This document shows positions 17,490 to 25,527 of a stretch of DNA of 42,401 nt, piece by piece. How positions within the stretch are numbered: position 1 is the stretch's first letter; the number at the start of each line of letters is the position of its first letter. Origin of the DNA: an uncultured Pelagibacteraceae bacterium (GTDB taxonomy: Bacteria; Pseudomonadota; Alphaproteobacteria; Pelagibacterales; AG-422-B15); the NCBI GenBank assembly GCA_902554325.1, contig CACDOH010000001.1:132135-174535 (forward strand). Reading direction: 5' to 3'. The position numbers were made by a program, and so were the translations under genes. The notes under the pieces are model-generated. The model worked only from the letters and a program-made list of their open reading frames with translations. It searched no databases and had not been told where the DNA came from.

Positions 17490-18215
17490 TTGAGTTCAAA
17501 ATCAAAACTTACAGGTAAACTCGCATTGGTAACAGGTGTTACTGGTGATATAGGATTAGCAATAACCGAAAGTCTATTAAATAATGGCGTTAAGGTATTA
17601 GGAATATCATTAAATAAAAAAAAACAAAATAATATTTTACGAAAATTTAAGAGATATAAAAATTCACTTTACATAATAAATTTTAACTTAGAAAAAATTG
17701 ATCAAATTGAAAAATTATGTATGAAAATAAAAAAAATACATGGAGTTCCAGATATTATTGTAAATAGCGCAGGAGAATTTCACTATAACAAGCTTGAAAG
17801 CAATTCTTTGATTAAAATAAAAAATAATTTTAATTTAAATGTTATTTCAGCAATACTAATATGTAAGTCATTTATAAAGGATATAAAAAAACGAAAGTGG
17901 GGAAGAATAATTAATATTTGCTCTTCGAGTGCATACAATGGAGGAGGGACATCTGGTCATTGTGTGTATAGTGCAACAAAGCATGCTTTGTTGGGGTTCT
18001 CACGAGCACTTGATGAGGAAGTTCGTACGTCAAATATAAGAGTTGGAACTATTTCCCCCGCAGGAGTAAAAGGAAATATGACAAAAAAAAGATACGATAT
18101 AAAACAATCATCGCTTATGGAGCCAAGTGAAGTTTCAGATGCAGTAAATTACTTAATAAACTCTGATGGCAATGGAATAATATATGAAATGCGTATCTGG
18201 AGAATGAAAAGATAA
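17490..18215 (+). CDS. Short-chain dehydrogenase/reductase (first of two)
   Basis: This 241-residue classical SDR has TGVTGDIG cofactor motif at 15-22, NSAG at 91-94 (NNAG in most members), Ser145 in ICSSSAYNG and the catalytic Tyr159-xxx-Lys163 (YSATK). It starts with TTG two bases after the previous stop; no ATG lies in frame nearby. The C-terminus (YEMRIWRMKR) departs from the usual VDGG ending. It probably oxidises or reduces one hydroxyl of the operon's sugar; a second SDR follows after 11 bases, so the two may do an oxidation and a reduction with the aminotransferase or epimerase between. Confidence 0.85.
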   Translation: MSSKSKLTGKLALVTGVTGDIGLAITESLLNNGVKVLGISLNKKKQNNILRKFKRYKNSLYIINFNLEKIDQIEKLCMKIKKIHGVPDIIVNSAGEFHYNKLESNSLIKIKNNFNLNVISAILICKSFIKDIKKRKWGRIINICSSSAYNGGGTSGHCVYSATKHALLGFSRALDEEVRTSNIRVGTISPAGVKGNMTKKRYDIKQSSLMEPSEVSDAVNYLINSDGNGIIYEMRIWRMKR

Positions 18216-18226
18216 AATATACAGCA

Positions 18227-19054
18227 ATGGTAAATAAAAATATTTTTAACCTTAAGGGAAAAAAAAGTCTTATTACCGGGGGTGGAGGTTTACTTGGACC
18301 AGAACACGCTATCGCTCTTGCCAATCAAGGCTCGGAGGTATTTTTAATAGATATAGATAAGCAAGGTCTGGATAAAGGATCTGAAAGAGTCAAAAAAGCA
18401 AATAAATCAGCTAAAGTTGAAACATTCCATATTGATCTGAAAGATGAGTCAGAGCTTAAAAGTCTAAAAAATTTTTTAATAAATAAAAATGTTCATATCG
18501 ATATCTTAGTTAATAATGCCGCCATAAACCCTAAAATGGATGCTTCTAATAATAGCTCTGGAAAGGTAGAAGACTACAAGTTAGACAATCTAAGAGAAGA
18601 AATTGAAGTAGGTTTAATTGGAACATTTTTGTGTTCAAAGATATTTGGCTCTGCAATGGCAAAGAAAAAATCTGGTGTAATAATAAATATTGCTTCAGAC
18701 TTAGCAATTCTTGCTCCAGATCAGAGAGTATATTCAAAAAATAATAATATTAATACTGTAAAGAATTTCAAACCTATAGGTTACCCTATGGTAAAGTCGG
18801 GCATGCTAGGCCTTAATAGATATTTAGCAACTTACTGGGCTCACAGAGGAATTAGGGTTAATTGTCTGGTACCTGGTTCTGTAAAAAACAAACAAACAAA
18901 AAAATTAATAAAAGAAATTGAAAGTAGAATTCCTTTATCTCGTTTGGCAAAAAAAGAAGATTATCACGGATCAATTGTTTTTTTAGCTTCAGATGCTAGC
19001 GCTTATATGACTGGACAGATATTAGTGGTAGACGGCGGAAGAAGCATTTGGTAA
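18227..19054 (+). CDS. Short-chain dehydrogenase/reductase (second of two)
   Basis: The 275-residue SDR carries TGGGGLLG at 17-24, NNAA at 96-99, Ser157 in INIASDLAIL and the catalytic Tyr186-xxx-Lys190 in IGYPMVKSGMLG, ending with the typical ASAYMTGQILVVDGG. An extra loop of about 15 residues (around 168-183, KNNNINTVKNF) before the active Tyr sets it apart from most SDRs and may shape the substrate pocket; similar loops occur in SDRs of polysaccharide clusters. The substrate is inferred to be a sugar or sugar phosphate of this operon. Its last 7 bases overlap a possible TTG start of the gmhA-like gene. Confidence 0.87.
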   Translation: MVNKNIFNLKGKKSLITGGGGLLGPEHAIALANQGSEVFLIDIDKQGLDKGSERVKKANKSAKVETFHIDLKDESELKSLKNFLINKNVHIDILVNNAAINPKMDASNNSSGKVEDYKLDNLREEIEVGLIGTFLCSKIFGSAMAKKKSGVIINIASDLAILAPDQRVYSKNNNINTVKNFKPIGYPMVKSGMLGLNRYLATYWAHRGIRVNCLVPGSVKNKQTKKLIKEIESRIPLSRLAKKEDYHGSIVFLASDASAYMTGQILVVDGGRSIW

Positions 19055-19062
19055 AAAATGTA

Positions 19063-19662
19063 ATGGATAAATCTAAAATAAGTTTTCCATCAAATTATTT
19101 TGCGGAAAGCTCAAATACTATTGCAACTCTTTCTAAACAAGAAGAAAAAATTAATAGAATTGTGAATGGTATTTTTGATACTTTGCAAAGTAATGGAAAA
19201 TTATTAATTGCTGGAAATGGAGGTTCTTGTGCTGATGCCGAACACTTTGCTGGAGAGCTAGTCTGCACTTATAAAAACCCAAAAAGATATGGTTTTCCAG
19301 CAGTTTCGCTGAGTAGTAACAGCGCATCATTAACTGCATGGGGGAATGATTTTGGTTTTGAAACTCATTTTGAACGTCAGGTAGAGTCTCTAGGACAGCA
19401 AAATGACGTGCTTTTTTTGATATCTACTGGTGGGGGGGACATAGAAAAAGGCTTGTCAGTAAATCTAATTAAAGCAGCCAATAAGGGTATAGAAAAAAAG
19501 TTAAAAATATTCTCTCTTATTGGGAAGTCAGGTGGAGAACTCGAAAAAATCTCAGATGAATACATAAAAGTAAAATCTAATGTTACATCCCATATTCAAG
19601 AAGCTCACATAGCTATAATACATTACATATGTGAGTCACTTGATAATCTTGGAAGTAATTAA
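19063..19662 (+). CDS. gmhA: Phosphoheptose isomerase (SIS domain)
   Basis: GmhA converts sedoheptulose 7-phosphate to D-glycero-D-manno-heptose 7-phosphate. The protein has LLIAGNGGSCADAEHFAGEL (active-site Glu), SLTAWGND, and the C-terminal IQEAHIAIIHYICE with the catalytic His. I take the ATG at 19063; an in-frame TTG at 19048, preceded by a purine-rich stretch and overlapping the upstream gene, is possible and would add 5 residues. The usual phosphate-binding STSGNS motif reads STGGGD here, encoded across a run of seven G (19432-19438). It fits between hddA and the gmhB-like gene in function. Confidence 0.88.
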   Translation: MDKSKISFPSNYFAESSNTIATLSKQEEKINRIVNGIFDTLQSNGKLLIAGNGGSCADAEHFAGELVCTYKNPKRYGFPAVSLSSNSASLTAWGNDFGFETHFERQVESLGQQNDVLFLISTGGGDIEKGLSVNLIKAANKGIEKKLKIFSLIGKSGGELEKISDEYIKVKSNVTSHIQEAHIAIIHYICESLDNLGSN

Positions 19663-19667
19663 CAAGG

Positions 19668-20381
19668 ATGATTATGAATAATAAAAACCATAAAATTGAA
19701 ATATATGCTGATGGTGCAACCACAGAAGAAATAAATAAACTGAAAATTTTATCTATTGATGGGTATACATTCAACCCTTCACTATTTAGAAAGAATAAAG
19801 CTGATGATTACATTGGGCATTCAAAAAAAATACTAGCATTAATACCCAATAAACCTGTTTCTCTTGAAGTTATCGCAGATACAAATGATGAAATGATAGA
19901 GCAAGCTTTAAAACTAAATAAATTAGCTTCAAATGTATTCGTTAAGGTTCCAATTACTAATACAAAAGGTATATCTACTCTTCCTGTACTTGATAGACTT
20001 TGTAAAGAAAATATTAAAATGAATATAACTGCTATATTTACAATTGATCAAGTTAGGGAAATTCTAGAAACAATAAAAGAGACAAATAGCATTATATCTG
20101 TTTTTTCGGGAAGATTGTTTGATATTGGCCTTGATGCAGTTAAGTTAACAAAAGAAATTTCTGAACTCACCCATGCCAATAGCAACTGTAAAGTACTCTG
20201 GGCAAGCACAAGAATGGTATATGACTATATTAATGCTCAAAATGCAGGTTGTGACATCATTACCATGAGCTATGAATTCATAACAAAAATGGATTTATTC
20301 AATAAATCCCCAGAGGAGTATTCATTACAAACTGTCCAAACATTTTACAAAGACGCTATTGATGCAAAATACAGTTTTTAA
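19668..20381 (+). CDS. Transaldolase-family protein (TalC/fructose-6-phosphate aldolase-like)
   Basis: The 237-residue single-barrel protein has the family's N-terminal EIYADGATTEEI with an acidic residue (Asp15), DGYTFNPSLF, the Schiff-base lysine in SNVFVKVPITN (Lys93), MNITAIFT, and SVFSGRLFDIGLD. Transaldolases move dihydroxyacetone units between sugars and can make sedoheptulose 7-phosphate, the substrate of the gmhA-like gene just upstream. This gives the operon its own supply of C7 sugar, or a dedicated aldol step in building a longer chain. It starts 6 bases after gmhA. Confidence 0.85.
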   Translation: MIMNNKNHKIEIYADGATTEEINKLKILSIDGYTFNPSLFRKNKADDYIGHSKKILALIPNKPVSLEVIADTNDEMIEQALKLNKLASNVFVKVPITNTKGISTLPVLDRLCKENIKMNITAIFTIDQVREILETIKETNSIISVFSGRLFDIGLDAVKLTKEISELTHANSNCKVLWASTRMVYDYINAQNAGCDIITMSYEFITKMDLFNKSPEEYSLQTVQTFYKDAIDAKYSF

Positions 20382-20943
20382 TTTGAACTTGTTACAATTT
20401 CACTTTATTCCAATTTTAAAAAAAAATAATTTATTTCTTGATCGAGATGGGATTATTAATAAAGCGATAATTAGAAATAAAGAAATATCATCGCCTAGAA
20501 GCTATGAAGAATTTATATTATATGAAGACCTTAAAATACTTAATGATAGCTTAATAGAAAACAATTTTAATAAAATAGTTATAAGCAATCAACCAGACAT
20601 AGAAAGAGGTACTATAGATTTAGAATTAATAAAAAAGATAAATCAATTAATTTATAAAGAAATCAATGTAAACTCTATTTATATATGTCCACATACGAAT
20701 GATAAAATGTGTAAATGCAGAAAACCAAATACTGGATTAATTGAAGAATATTTTAAGAAATATCAAAGATTAGGTAAAAATTTCTTTATAGGTGACACCA
20801 TAAAAGATCTTAAATGCTCAAAAACTCTTTCTATTCCTTTTATCTTAAGAAAAACTCAATATAACAAAAATTTAGTTAACTGTTCAGATTTTGCAATTGA
20901 TAGTTTAAACGATTTGAAAAATATTTTTTACAATAATCTCTAA
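20362..20943 (+). CDS. gmhB: HAD phosphatase, heptose 1,7-bisphosphate phosphatase type
   Basis: GmhB removes the C7 phosphate from heptose 1,7-bisphosphate. The HAD nucleophile motif is FLDRDG (Asp28 and Asp30 counting from a TTG one codon upstream), with SNQ at 76-78, the zinc site CPH (Cys110) and CKCRKP (Cys118, Cys120), and GDTIKD at 145-150; the CPH...CxCRKP zinc loop is diagnostic. The start overlaps the transaldolase gene by about 20 bases. About 20 residues precede the HAD domain, so a downstream TTG could also be the start. Together with hddA and gmhA it completes a heptose 1-phosphate pathway. Confidence 0.85.
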   Translation: MQNTVFNLNLLQFHFIPILKKNNLFLDRDGIINKAIIRNKEISSPRSYEEFILYEDLKILNDSLIENNFNKIVISNQPDIERGTIDLELIKKINQLIYKEINVNSIYICPHTNDKMCKCRKPNTGLIEEYFKKYQRLGKNFFIGDTIKDLKCSKTLSIPFILRKTQYNKNLVNCSDFAIDSLNDLKNIFYNNL

Positions 20944-21018
20944 AAAAAAGATTTAAGAATCATCTTCTGTCAGTTATGACTTGTTTCAACAATACAAATA
21001 ATGTAAATCAACTTTAAT

Positions 21019-21699
21019 ATGAATAAGCGTAATAATCACATTGCCTTCATACCAGCAAGAAAGGGGAGTAAGGGGTTTCCAGGAAAAAATAGTAAGCTAT
21101 TTGTTTTTACCGCAAATTTTATTAAAAAAAGTAAATTATTTGATAGAGTAATTGTATCAACAAATGATGAAGCAGTTAAAAGAAAAGCAACAATAAGTAA
21201 TTTTGAGATACATAATAGGAAAAATAAATATTCAACATCTACTTCATCTATAAAATCATCAATTCTTTCAGCTATTAATGAACTAAATATTAATGAGAAT
21301 GATATAATATGGTTATTTTATATACCCATAATCTATAAAGATTTAGTAGATTTTAAAAAAGCAAAAAAAATAATATCTAAAAAAAATGTAAATAGCTTAT
21401 TGAGTTTTGTGAAAGATAATATTCATCCCTATCATTTTTGGAAATTTGATCGAAATAAGAAAACAATTAAGCAATATTTTAAAAATAATATTTATAGAAG
21501 GCAAGATTTGCCTGCAGCATTTAGATATTATCATTATTTATGTTGCTTTAAGGTTAAAGAAGTTAAAAATCTAAATGAAGAATTGATAAATAATAAAACC
21601 TTCCCTTTAATATTAGATTTAAAGACTTCTGACAAACTGATTGAAGTGGATACGCACATAGATTATATTAAATGGAAAAAATTTTATGAAATTAAATAA
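21019..21699 (+). CDS. NeuA-like CMP-sugar cytidylyltransferase
   Basis: The 226-residue protein starts with the intact loop IAFIPARKGSKGFPGKN, then LFDRVIVSTNDEAV, and ends with LIEVDTHIDYIKWKK, matching NeuA-type enzymes that make CMP-activated acidic sugars. The middle deviates: the usual LQPTSPLR reads LFYIPIIYKDL, so the sugar-binding part has changed. It lies in the heptose-type operon 75 bases after gmhB (the largest gap in the run) and overlaps the aminotransferase gene by 14 bases. The operon's product is therefore probably CMP-linked, unlike GDP- or ADP-heptose made with HddC or HldE. Confidence 0.82.
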   Translation: MNKRNNHIAFIPARKGSKGFPGKNSKLFVFTANFIKKSKLFDRVIVSTNDEAVKRKATISNFEIHNRKNKYSTSTSSIKSSILSAINELNINENDIIWLFYIPIIYKDLVDFKKAKKIISKKNVNSLLSFVKDNIHPYHFWKFDRNKKTIKQYFKNNIYRRQDLPAAFRYYHYLCCFKVKEVKNLNEELINNKTFPLILDLKTSDKLIEVDTHIDYIKWKKFYEIK

Positions 21700-23071
21700 A
21701 CCAAAGATCAAGAATTCAAATAAGCTTTACAAAGAAGCAATAAAATACATCCCATCAGGTACTCAATCCTTTAGTAAAGGGGTTACGCAATTTGTAAATG
21801 GATTTGCTCCAAAATATCTAGATAAAGGCAAAGGAGCATATACATGGGATGTTGATAATAATAAATACTTAGATTATGTGATGGGCTGCCATCCACTTGT
21901 ACTTGGATATGCTGATAAAGATATAAATAGAGCAGTAAAAGATCAACTAGATAAAGGGTCAACATTTAGCTTGATGAATAAACTTGAATTAGATGTAACA
22001 AAAAAACTTATTGAAGTTGTACCGTCTGCTGAAATGGCAAGATTTGGTAAAAATGGCGCAGATGCAACAACCATTGGAGTGCGTGTTGCAAGAGCTGTTA
22101 CTAAAAGAGATCATATAGCCTACTGTGGTTATCATGGATGGCATGATTGGTATATTGCCAATACTGATTTAAATGATGGCATACCTAAATTTAATAACAA
22201 ATTAGCACATTCATTTAATTATAATGATTTGGACAGCCTTGAAAAAATTTTTAAGAGACTACCAAATAAAGTAGCAATAGTGATAATGGAACCTGTGGCT
22301 GTATCAGAACCAAAATGTTTCTCTAGTTCTATTTGCAAAAAAACATCCTGTAAGATAAAATGTCAAAACACTTTCTTACATGAAGTTCAAAAAATGGCAA
22401 AACATTATGGTGCATTGCTTATGTTTGATGAAATAATAAGTGGATTTAGATTTAGCCTCGGTGGAGCTCAAGAACTTTTTGGTGTTACACCAGATTTAAC
22501 TTCATTTGCAAAAGCTATTTCCAATGGTATTCCTTTATCAGCAATTGTAGGAAAAAAAGATTACATGAAAGTATTAGATAAAACCTTTTTTTCTTTTACT
22601 TACGGAGGAGATTGTCTAGGCCTAGCTGCAGCAGATGTATGTATTCCAAAAATAAAGAACAAAGATGTTCCTGGTCATTTAAATAAGGTAGGAAAAATTC
22701 TTAAAGATGGAATTAATAAATCTGCCTGTGATCATGGACTTACAGACTATTTTGAATGTATTGGATATCCTTGCAGAACTATCCTAGCAATCAAAGGTAA
22801 CAAAAAAAATAACGACCTTCATCTAAAATCATATATTCAGCAAGAGCTTTTTCGTAGGGGTATTTTGTGGACAGCATATCATGCAATTTCTTGGTCACAT
22901 AAAAGGAAAGATATAGAATATACCATCAAAGCATTTGATGAAGTATTTGAGAAAGCAAAAAAAATTATTAATAATAATAAGTCTGTAAAATACTTAATTG
23001 AAGGAGAATCAGTCAAACCTGTATTTAGAAAAGTTTCTGATTTTAACTCATATATTATCAAAAATAAATGA
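21686..23071 (+). CDS. Class III aminotransferase, glutamate-1-semialdehyde aminomutase-like
   Basis: The 461-residue PLP enzyme resembles HemL and related sugar aminotransferases: IPSGTQSFSKG, WDVDNNKYLDYVMG, FGKNGADATTIGVRVAR, CGYHGWHDWY, LLMFDEIISGFR (Asp248) and the Schiff-base lysine in FAKAISNGIP (Lys276). HemL of haem synthesis is an unlikely role here because of the operon. A four-cysteine insert (Cys211, 217, 222, 226) right before the PLP-Asp strand is unusual for the family and could bind metal. It probably aminates a keto or aldehyde group of the operon's sugar, and is its last gene. Confidence 0.85.
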   Translation: MKLNKPKIKNSNKLYKEAIKYIPSGTQSFSKGVTQFVNGFAPKYLDKGKGAYTWDVDNNKYLDYVMGCHPLVLGYADKDINRAVKDQLDKGSTFSLMNKLELDVTKKLIEVVPSAEMARFGKNGADATTIGVRVARAVTKRDHIAYCGYHGWHDWYIANTDLNDGIPKFNNKLAHSFNYNDLDSLEKIFKRLPNKVAIVIMEPVAVSEPKCFSSSICKKTSCKIKCQNTFLHEVQKMAKHYGALLMFDEIISGFRFSLGGAQELFGVTPDLTSFAKAISNGIPLSAIVGKKDYMKVLDKTFFSFTYGGDCLGLAAADVCIPKIKNKDVPGHLNKVGKILKDGINKSACDHGLTDYFECIGYPCRTILAIKGNKKNNDLHLKSYIQQELFRRGILWTAYHAISWSHKRKDIEYTIKAFDEVFEKAKKIINNNKSVKYLIEGESVKPVFRKVSDFNSYIIKNK

Positions 23072-23104
23072 TAACATAGCTATTTAAAATATTTACTTCA
23101 TAAT

Positions 23105-24142
23105 TTATTTATATTTAAAAATATTTGTAATTTCTACTAACGATCTATTTAAATCTGATGAATAGTTAAAAAGTGTTTTTCCAATATATTTTTTTAGGAC
23201 AATATTTTTTTCTAATTTGATATCTTGTTTTTTTACAATTAAAATTCCATCTATTACAGAAATTTTAATTAAATCTTCATCTTCATAAAATATTTTTCCA
23301 ATAAACCACGGGTGCGTAAATTTTTTTATTTTTTTATAATATGAGTTAAACAAAGTTAATTTTAAATCTTTATATTTATATTTAATGAAACAAAATGCTC
23401 CAGGATATGGTTTAGAACATGCTTTTATGAATAAATCTATATCCTCCCCTTTCCAAGTCCAATTAATTACACCAGATATATCAGTATAAAACCTTGGAAG
23501 ATACCAACCTTTAGTTATATTTTGATTTATAGATTTAAAATCTTTACTTAGAACAATGTTATTTACGAAAATTTTAATTAAAGATTTATAAATTAAATTT
23601 GTATGTTTAAGATAATCTATAGGCAACATTTTTCCTTTAAGTTTCTCTTTTTTGCTTTGTATTAAAATTTGCCCAGTATCCACTCCCTCATCCAAAATAT
23701 GAATAGTAGCGGCACAAAATTTCTTTTTATTTAGAATTCTATAAGTAAAGGTACCTCCTCCTTTTTCTTCAGGCAATAAAGATGGGTGAAGATTAAAAAT
23801 TTTATTTCTAAATTTATCTATAATTTCTTTTTTAAAAATAAACCTTGAAGAGAGAGAAAAAATATAATCAATTTTATGTTTCCTTAAAATTGAATTTCCT
23901 ATTTTAGAATTTAAGTCATCAATATAATAAACATCTGTTTTTTTTTCTAATTCAAAAATATTTCTGTACAAATCTAAATCATTTTCAGAGTTTTTAATAT
24001 CCCTCAAATGAAATTTTTTTTTATGACTTATTATTATAGGTTTTGAAAGTTTATTTTTTATGAATTCGTCAAATAGACAATTCAAATGATACCCATGTCC
24101 AACTAAAGCAAATTTTGAGTTTTTGTTTATTTTAAATCTCAT
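23105..24142 (-). CDS. Sugar N-formyltransferase-like protein
   Basis: The 345-residue protein has a methionyl-tRNA-formyltransferase-like catalytic domain: the N-x-H pair in FNLHPSLLPEEKGGG (Asn117, His119) and Asp155 in ILDEGVDTGQIL, the complete Asn-His-Asp triad for transfer from N10-formyl-tetrahydrofolate. The N-terminus (FALVGHGYHLNCL) and a C-terminal extra domain differ from Fmt, as in sugar formyltransferases that act on nucleotide-linked amino sugars. It is convergent with the aminotransferase gene 33 bases away. It may formylate the amine that enzyme introduces; this link is inferred from position. Confidence 0.83.
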   Translation of the reverse strand: MRFKINKNSKFALVGHGYHLNCLFDEFIKNKLSKPIIISHKKKFHLRDIKNSENDLDLYRNIFELEKKTDVYYIDDLNSKIGNSILRKHKIDYIFSLSSRFIFKKEIIDKFRNKIFNLHPSLLPEEKGGGTFTYRILNKKKFCAATIHILDEGVDTGQILIQSKKEKLKGKMLPIDYLKHTNLIYKSLIKIFVNNIVLSKDFKSINQNITKGWYLPRFYTDISGVINWTWKGEDIDLFIKACSKPYPGAFCFIKYKYKDLKLTLFNSYYKKIKKFTHPWFIGKIFYEDEDLIKISVIDGILIVKKQDIKLEKNIVLKKYIGKTLFNYSSDLNRSLVEITNIFKYK

Positions 24143-24491
24143 ATAAGAGAATTAGTGTAATTTTCATAAATGATAAAGTGATATTTTTAAACATCACAGA
24201 TATTTCGTTGTACTTCTGTACTACAGATATTGTGTCTTATGATTTTTTCATTAGGTGGAATTGTACTGTCTCTTTTTAAAATATTAAACACCGAAGATTT
24301 AAGACATTTCTTAAGAGTTGCTTTTGTGACCTTTTCAGAAATTATTTTTTAAGAATTTCCCTTCTTTCCTGGCATCTTCATCAATCTGAACAAATTGTAA
24401 TTTTACAAGGTGCTAGATAACTATATTCATCAACATCATAACTATATTTAGGACTAAACCAACCAGTGTGTTTGTTCTCGTTAATCATTCT
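24143..24491. other. Decayed non-coding stretch with short minus-strand frames
   Basis: No intact gene is visible. On the minus strand two short frames remain: 24381-24488 (35 codons from an ATG, beginning MINENKHTGWF) and an open stretch without a start that ends at 24187, of about 50 codons. Neither resembles a family I know. They follow the recombinase remnant on the same strand, so this is probably a decaying mobile segment. Confidence 0.45.
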
Positions 24492-24652
24492 TTATTTTTT
24501 CGCTTTTGATTTTTTACTAACTTGTTTGGCACAAAATTCAGAGAATGCAGATAGAAGTTTAAAGTACACACTATCTATAGTGTTTGTACCGGTAATTTCA
24601 CTTCCAATATCTACAAAGTGAAGATTAACTTTCCCTAAAATTACAATTATCT
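24492..24652 (-). pseudogene. Remnant of a serine recombinase (resolvase/invertase family)
   Basis: A minus-strand open stretch of about 53 codons, without its own start, reads VNLHFVDIGSEITGTNTIDS then VYFKLLSAFSEFCAKQVSKK. This matches the end of a resolvase catalytic domain: the strand preceding the long E helix, then the helix with an LSAFAEFER-like core. The catalytic serine region (N-terminal) and the DNA-binding domain are missing, and the usual FER is FCA here, so it cannot be active. It marks a past mobile element or site-specific recombination at this point in the island. Recognition is by motif only. Confidence 0.55.
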
Positions 24653-24723
24653 AATAGTAGAAACTTATTGTTCATTGACTGTGTTGAAAAAACCTGGTAC
24701 GTAAAATAAAATAATTTATTGTA

Positions 24724-25527
24724 GTGATAAGAAAAAAAGTAAAATTTCCAAAAAAGAAAACTCACAATGAAATGATTTCTTTTTTTAAAGATTTAAATCT
24801 TGAAAAGCAAATCAATAAGAATCACTCACTTGACATAAATTTATTAAGGAAATCATTACCTTATCCTCCAGATATGAGTGATTTATACAGAATTTATGAG
24901 TTCATTACTTTGAACAAAAGAACCACAATATTAGAGTTTGGGTCTGGCTGGTCAAGCTTAATAATGTCTTTAGCTTTAGGTGAAAATCTAAAAAAACATA
25001 AAAATGATATAAAAGATCTAAGAAGGAATAATCCTTTTGAATTATTTGTTGTCGATAATGAAAATAAATATTTGTCAGTTAGTAAAAAAAGAATTCAAGA
25101 TTATAAGAAAATTAATAAAAGTAAAATATTATCAAAAGTAAATTGGTTATTTTCTGAAGTAAGCATGACTTTGTTTGAAGGAAGATTTGCAACAGAATAT
25201 AAAACTCTGCCTCTATGTAATCCTGACTTTATTTATTTGGATGCTCCTGATCAATTTAATATCAAAGGAAAAATTAATGGTTTTAATATAGGTCATAATG
25301 ACTTAATGCCAATGTGCTGCGACATTCTCAAAATTGAACATTTCCTAGTTCCTGGAACTATTATATTAATTGATGGAAGGGGTGCAAATGCACAATTTTT
25401 AAAATATCACTTTAAGCGTAACTGGATTTTTATATATGAGAAAATTTTTGACCAGTATGTATTATATCTTGATGAAAAATCAATAGGACCTCTTAACGAC
25501 AGACAATTAAAATTCTATAAAAGCTAA
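24724..25527 (+). CDS. Rossmann-fold, methyltransferase-like protein
   Basis: The 267-residue protein has a SAM-methyltransferase-like core: TTILEFGSGWSSLIMSLAL (motif I), LFVVDNENKYLSVSKKRI, then NPDFIYLDAPDQFN and FLVPGTIILIDGRG. This order fits a class I methyltransferase or a non-catalytic relative found in glycan islands. It starts with GTG (24724); an in-frame ATG at 24772 is an alternative, since the first 16 residues are mostly lysine-rich. Its stop overlaps the stop of the converging gene by 4 bases. The substrate is unknown. Confidence 0.6.
   Translation: MIRKKVKFPKKKTHNEMISFFKDLNLEKQINKNHSLDINLLRKSLPYPPDMSDLYRIYEFITLNKRTTILEFGSGWSSLIMSLALGENLKKHKNDIKDLRRNNPFELFVVDNENKYLSVSKKRIQDYKKINKSKILSKVNWLFSEVSMTLFEGRFATEYKTLPLCNPDFIYLDAPDQFNIKGKINGFNIGHNDLMPMCCDILKIEHFLVPGTIILIDGRGANAQFLKYHFKRNWIFIYEKIFDQYVLYLDEKSIGPLNDRQLKFYKS

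Noticed and set aside
21686-23071. HemL of haem biosynthesis
   Set aside because: It overlaps a CMP-sugar synthetase gene in a sugar operon and has an extra cysteine insert; a sugar aminotransferase is more likely.
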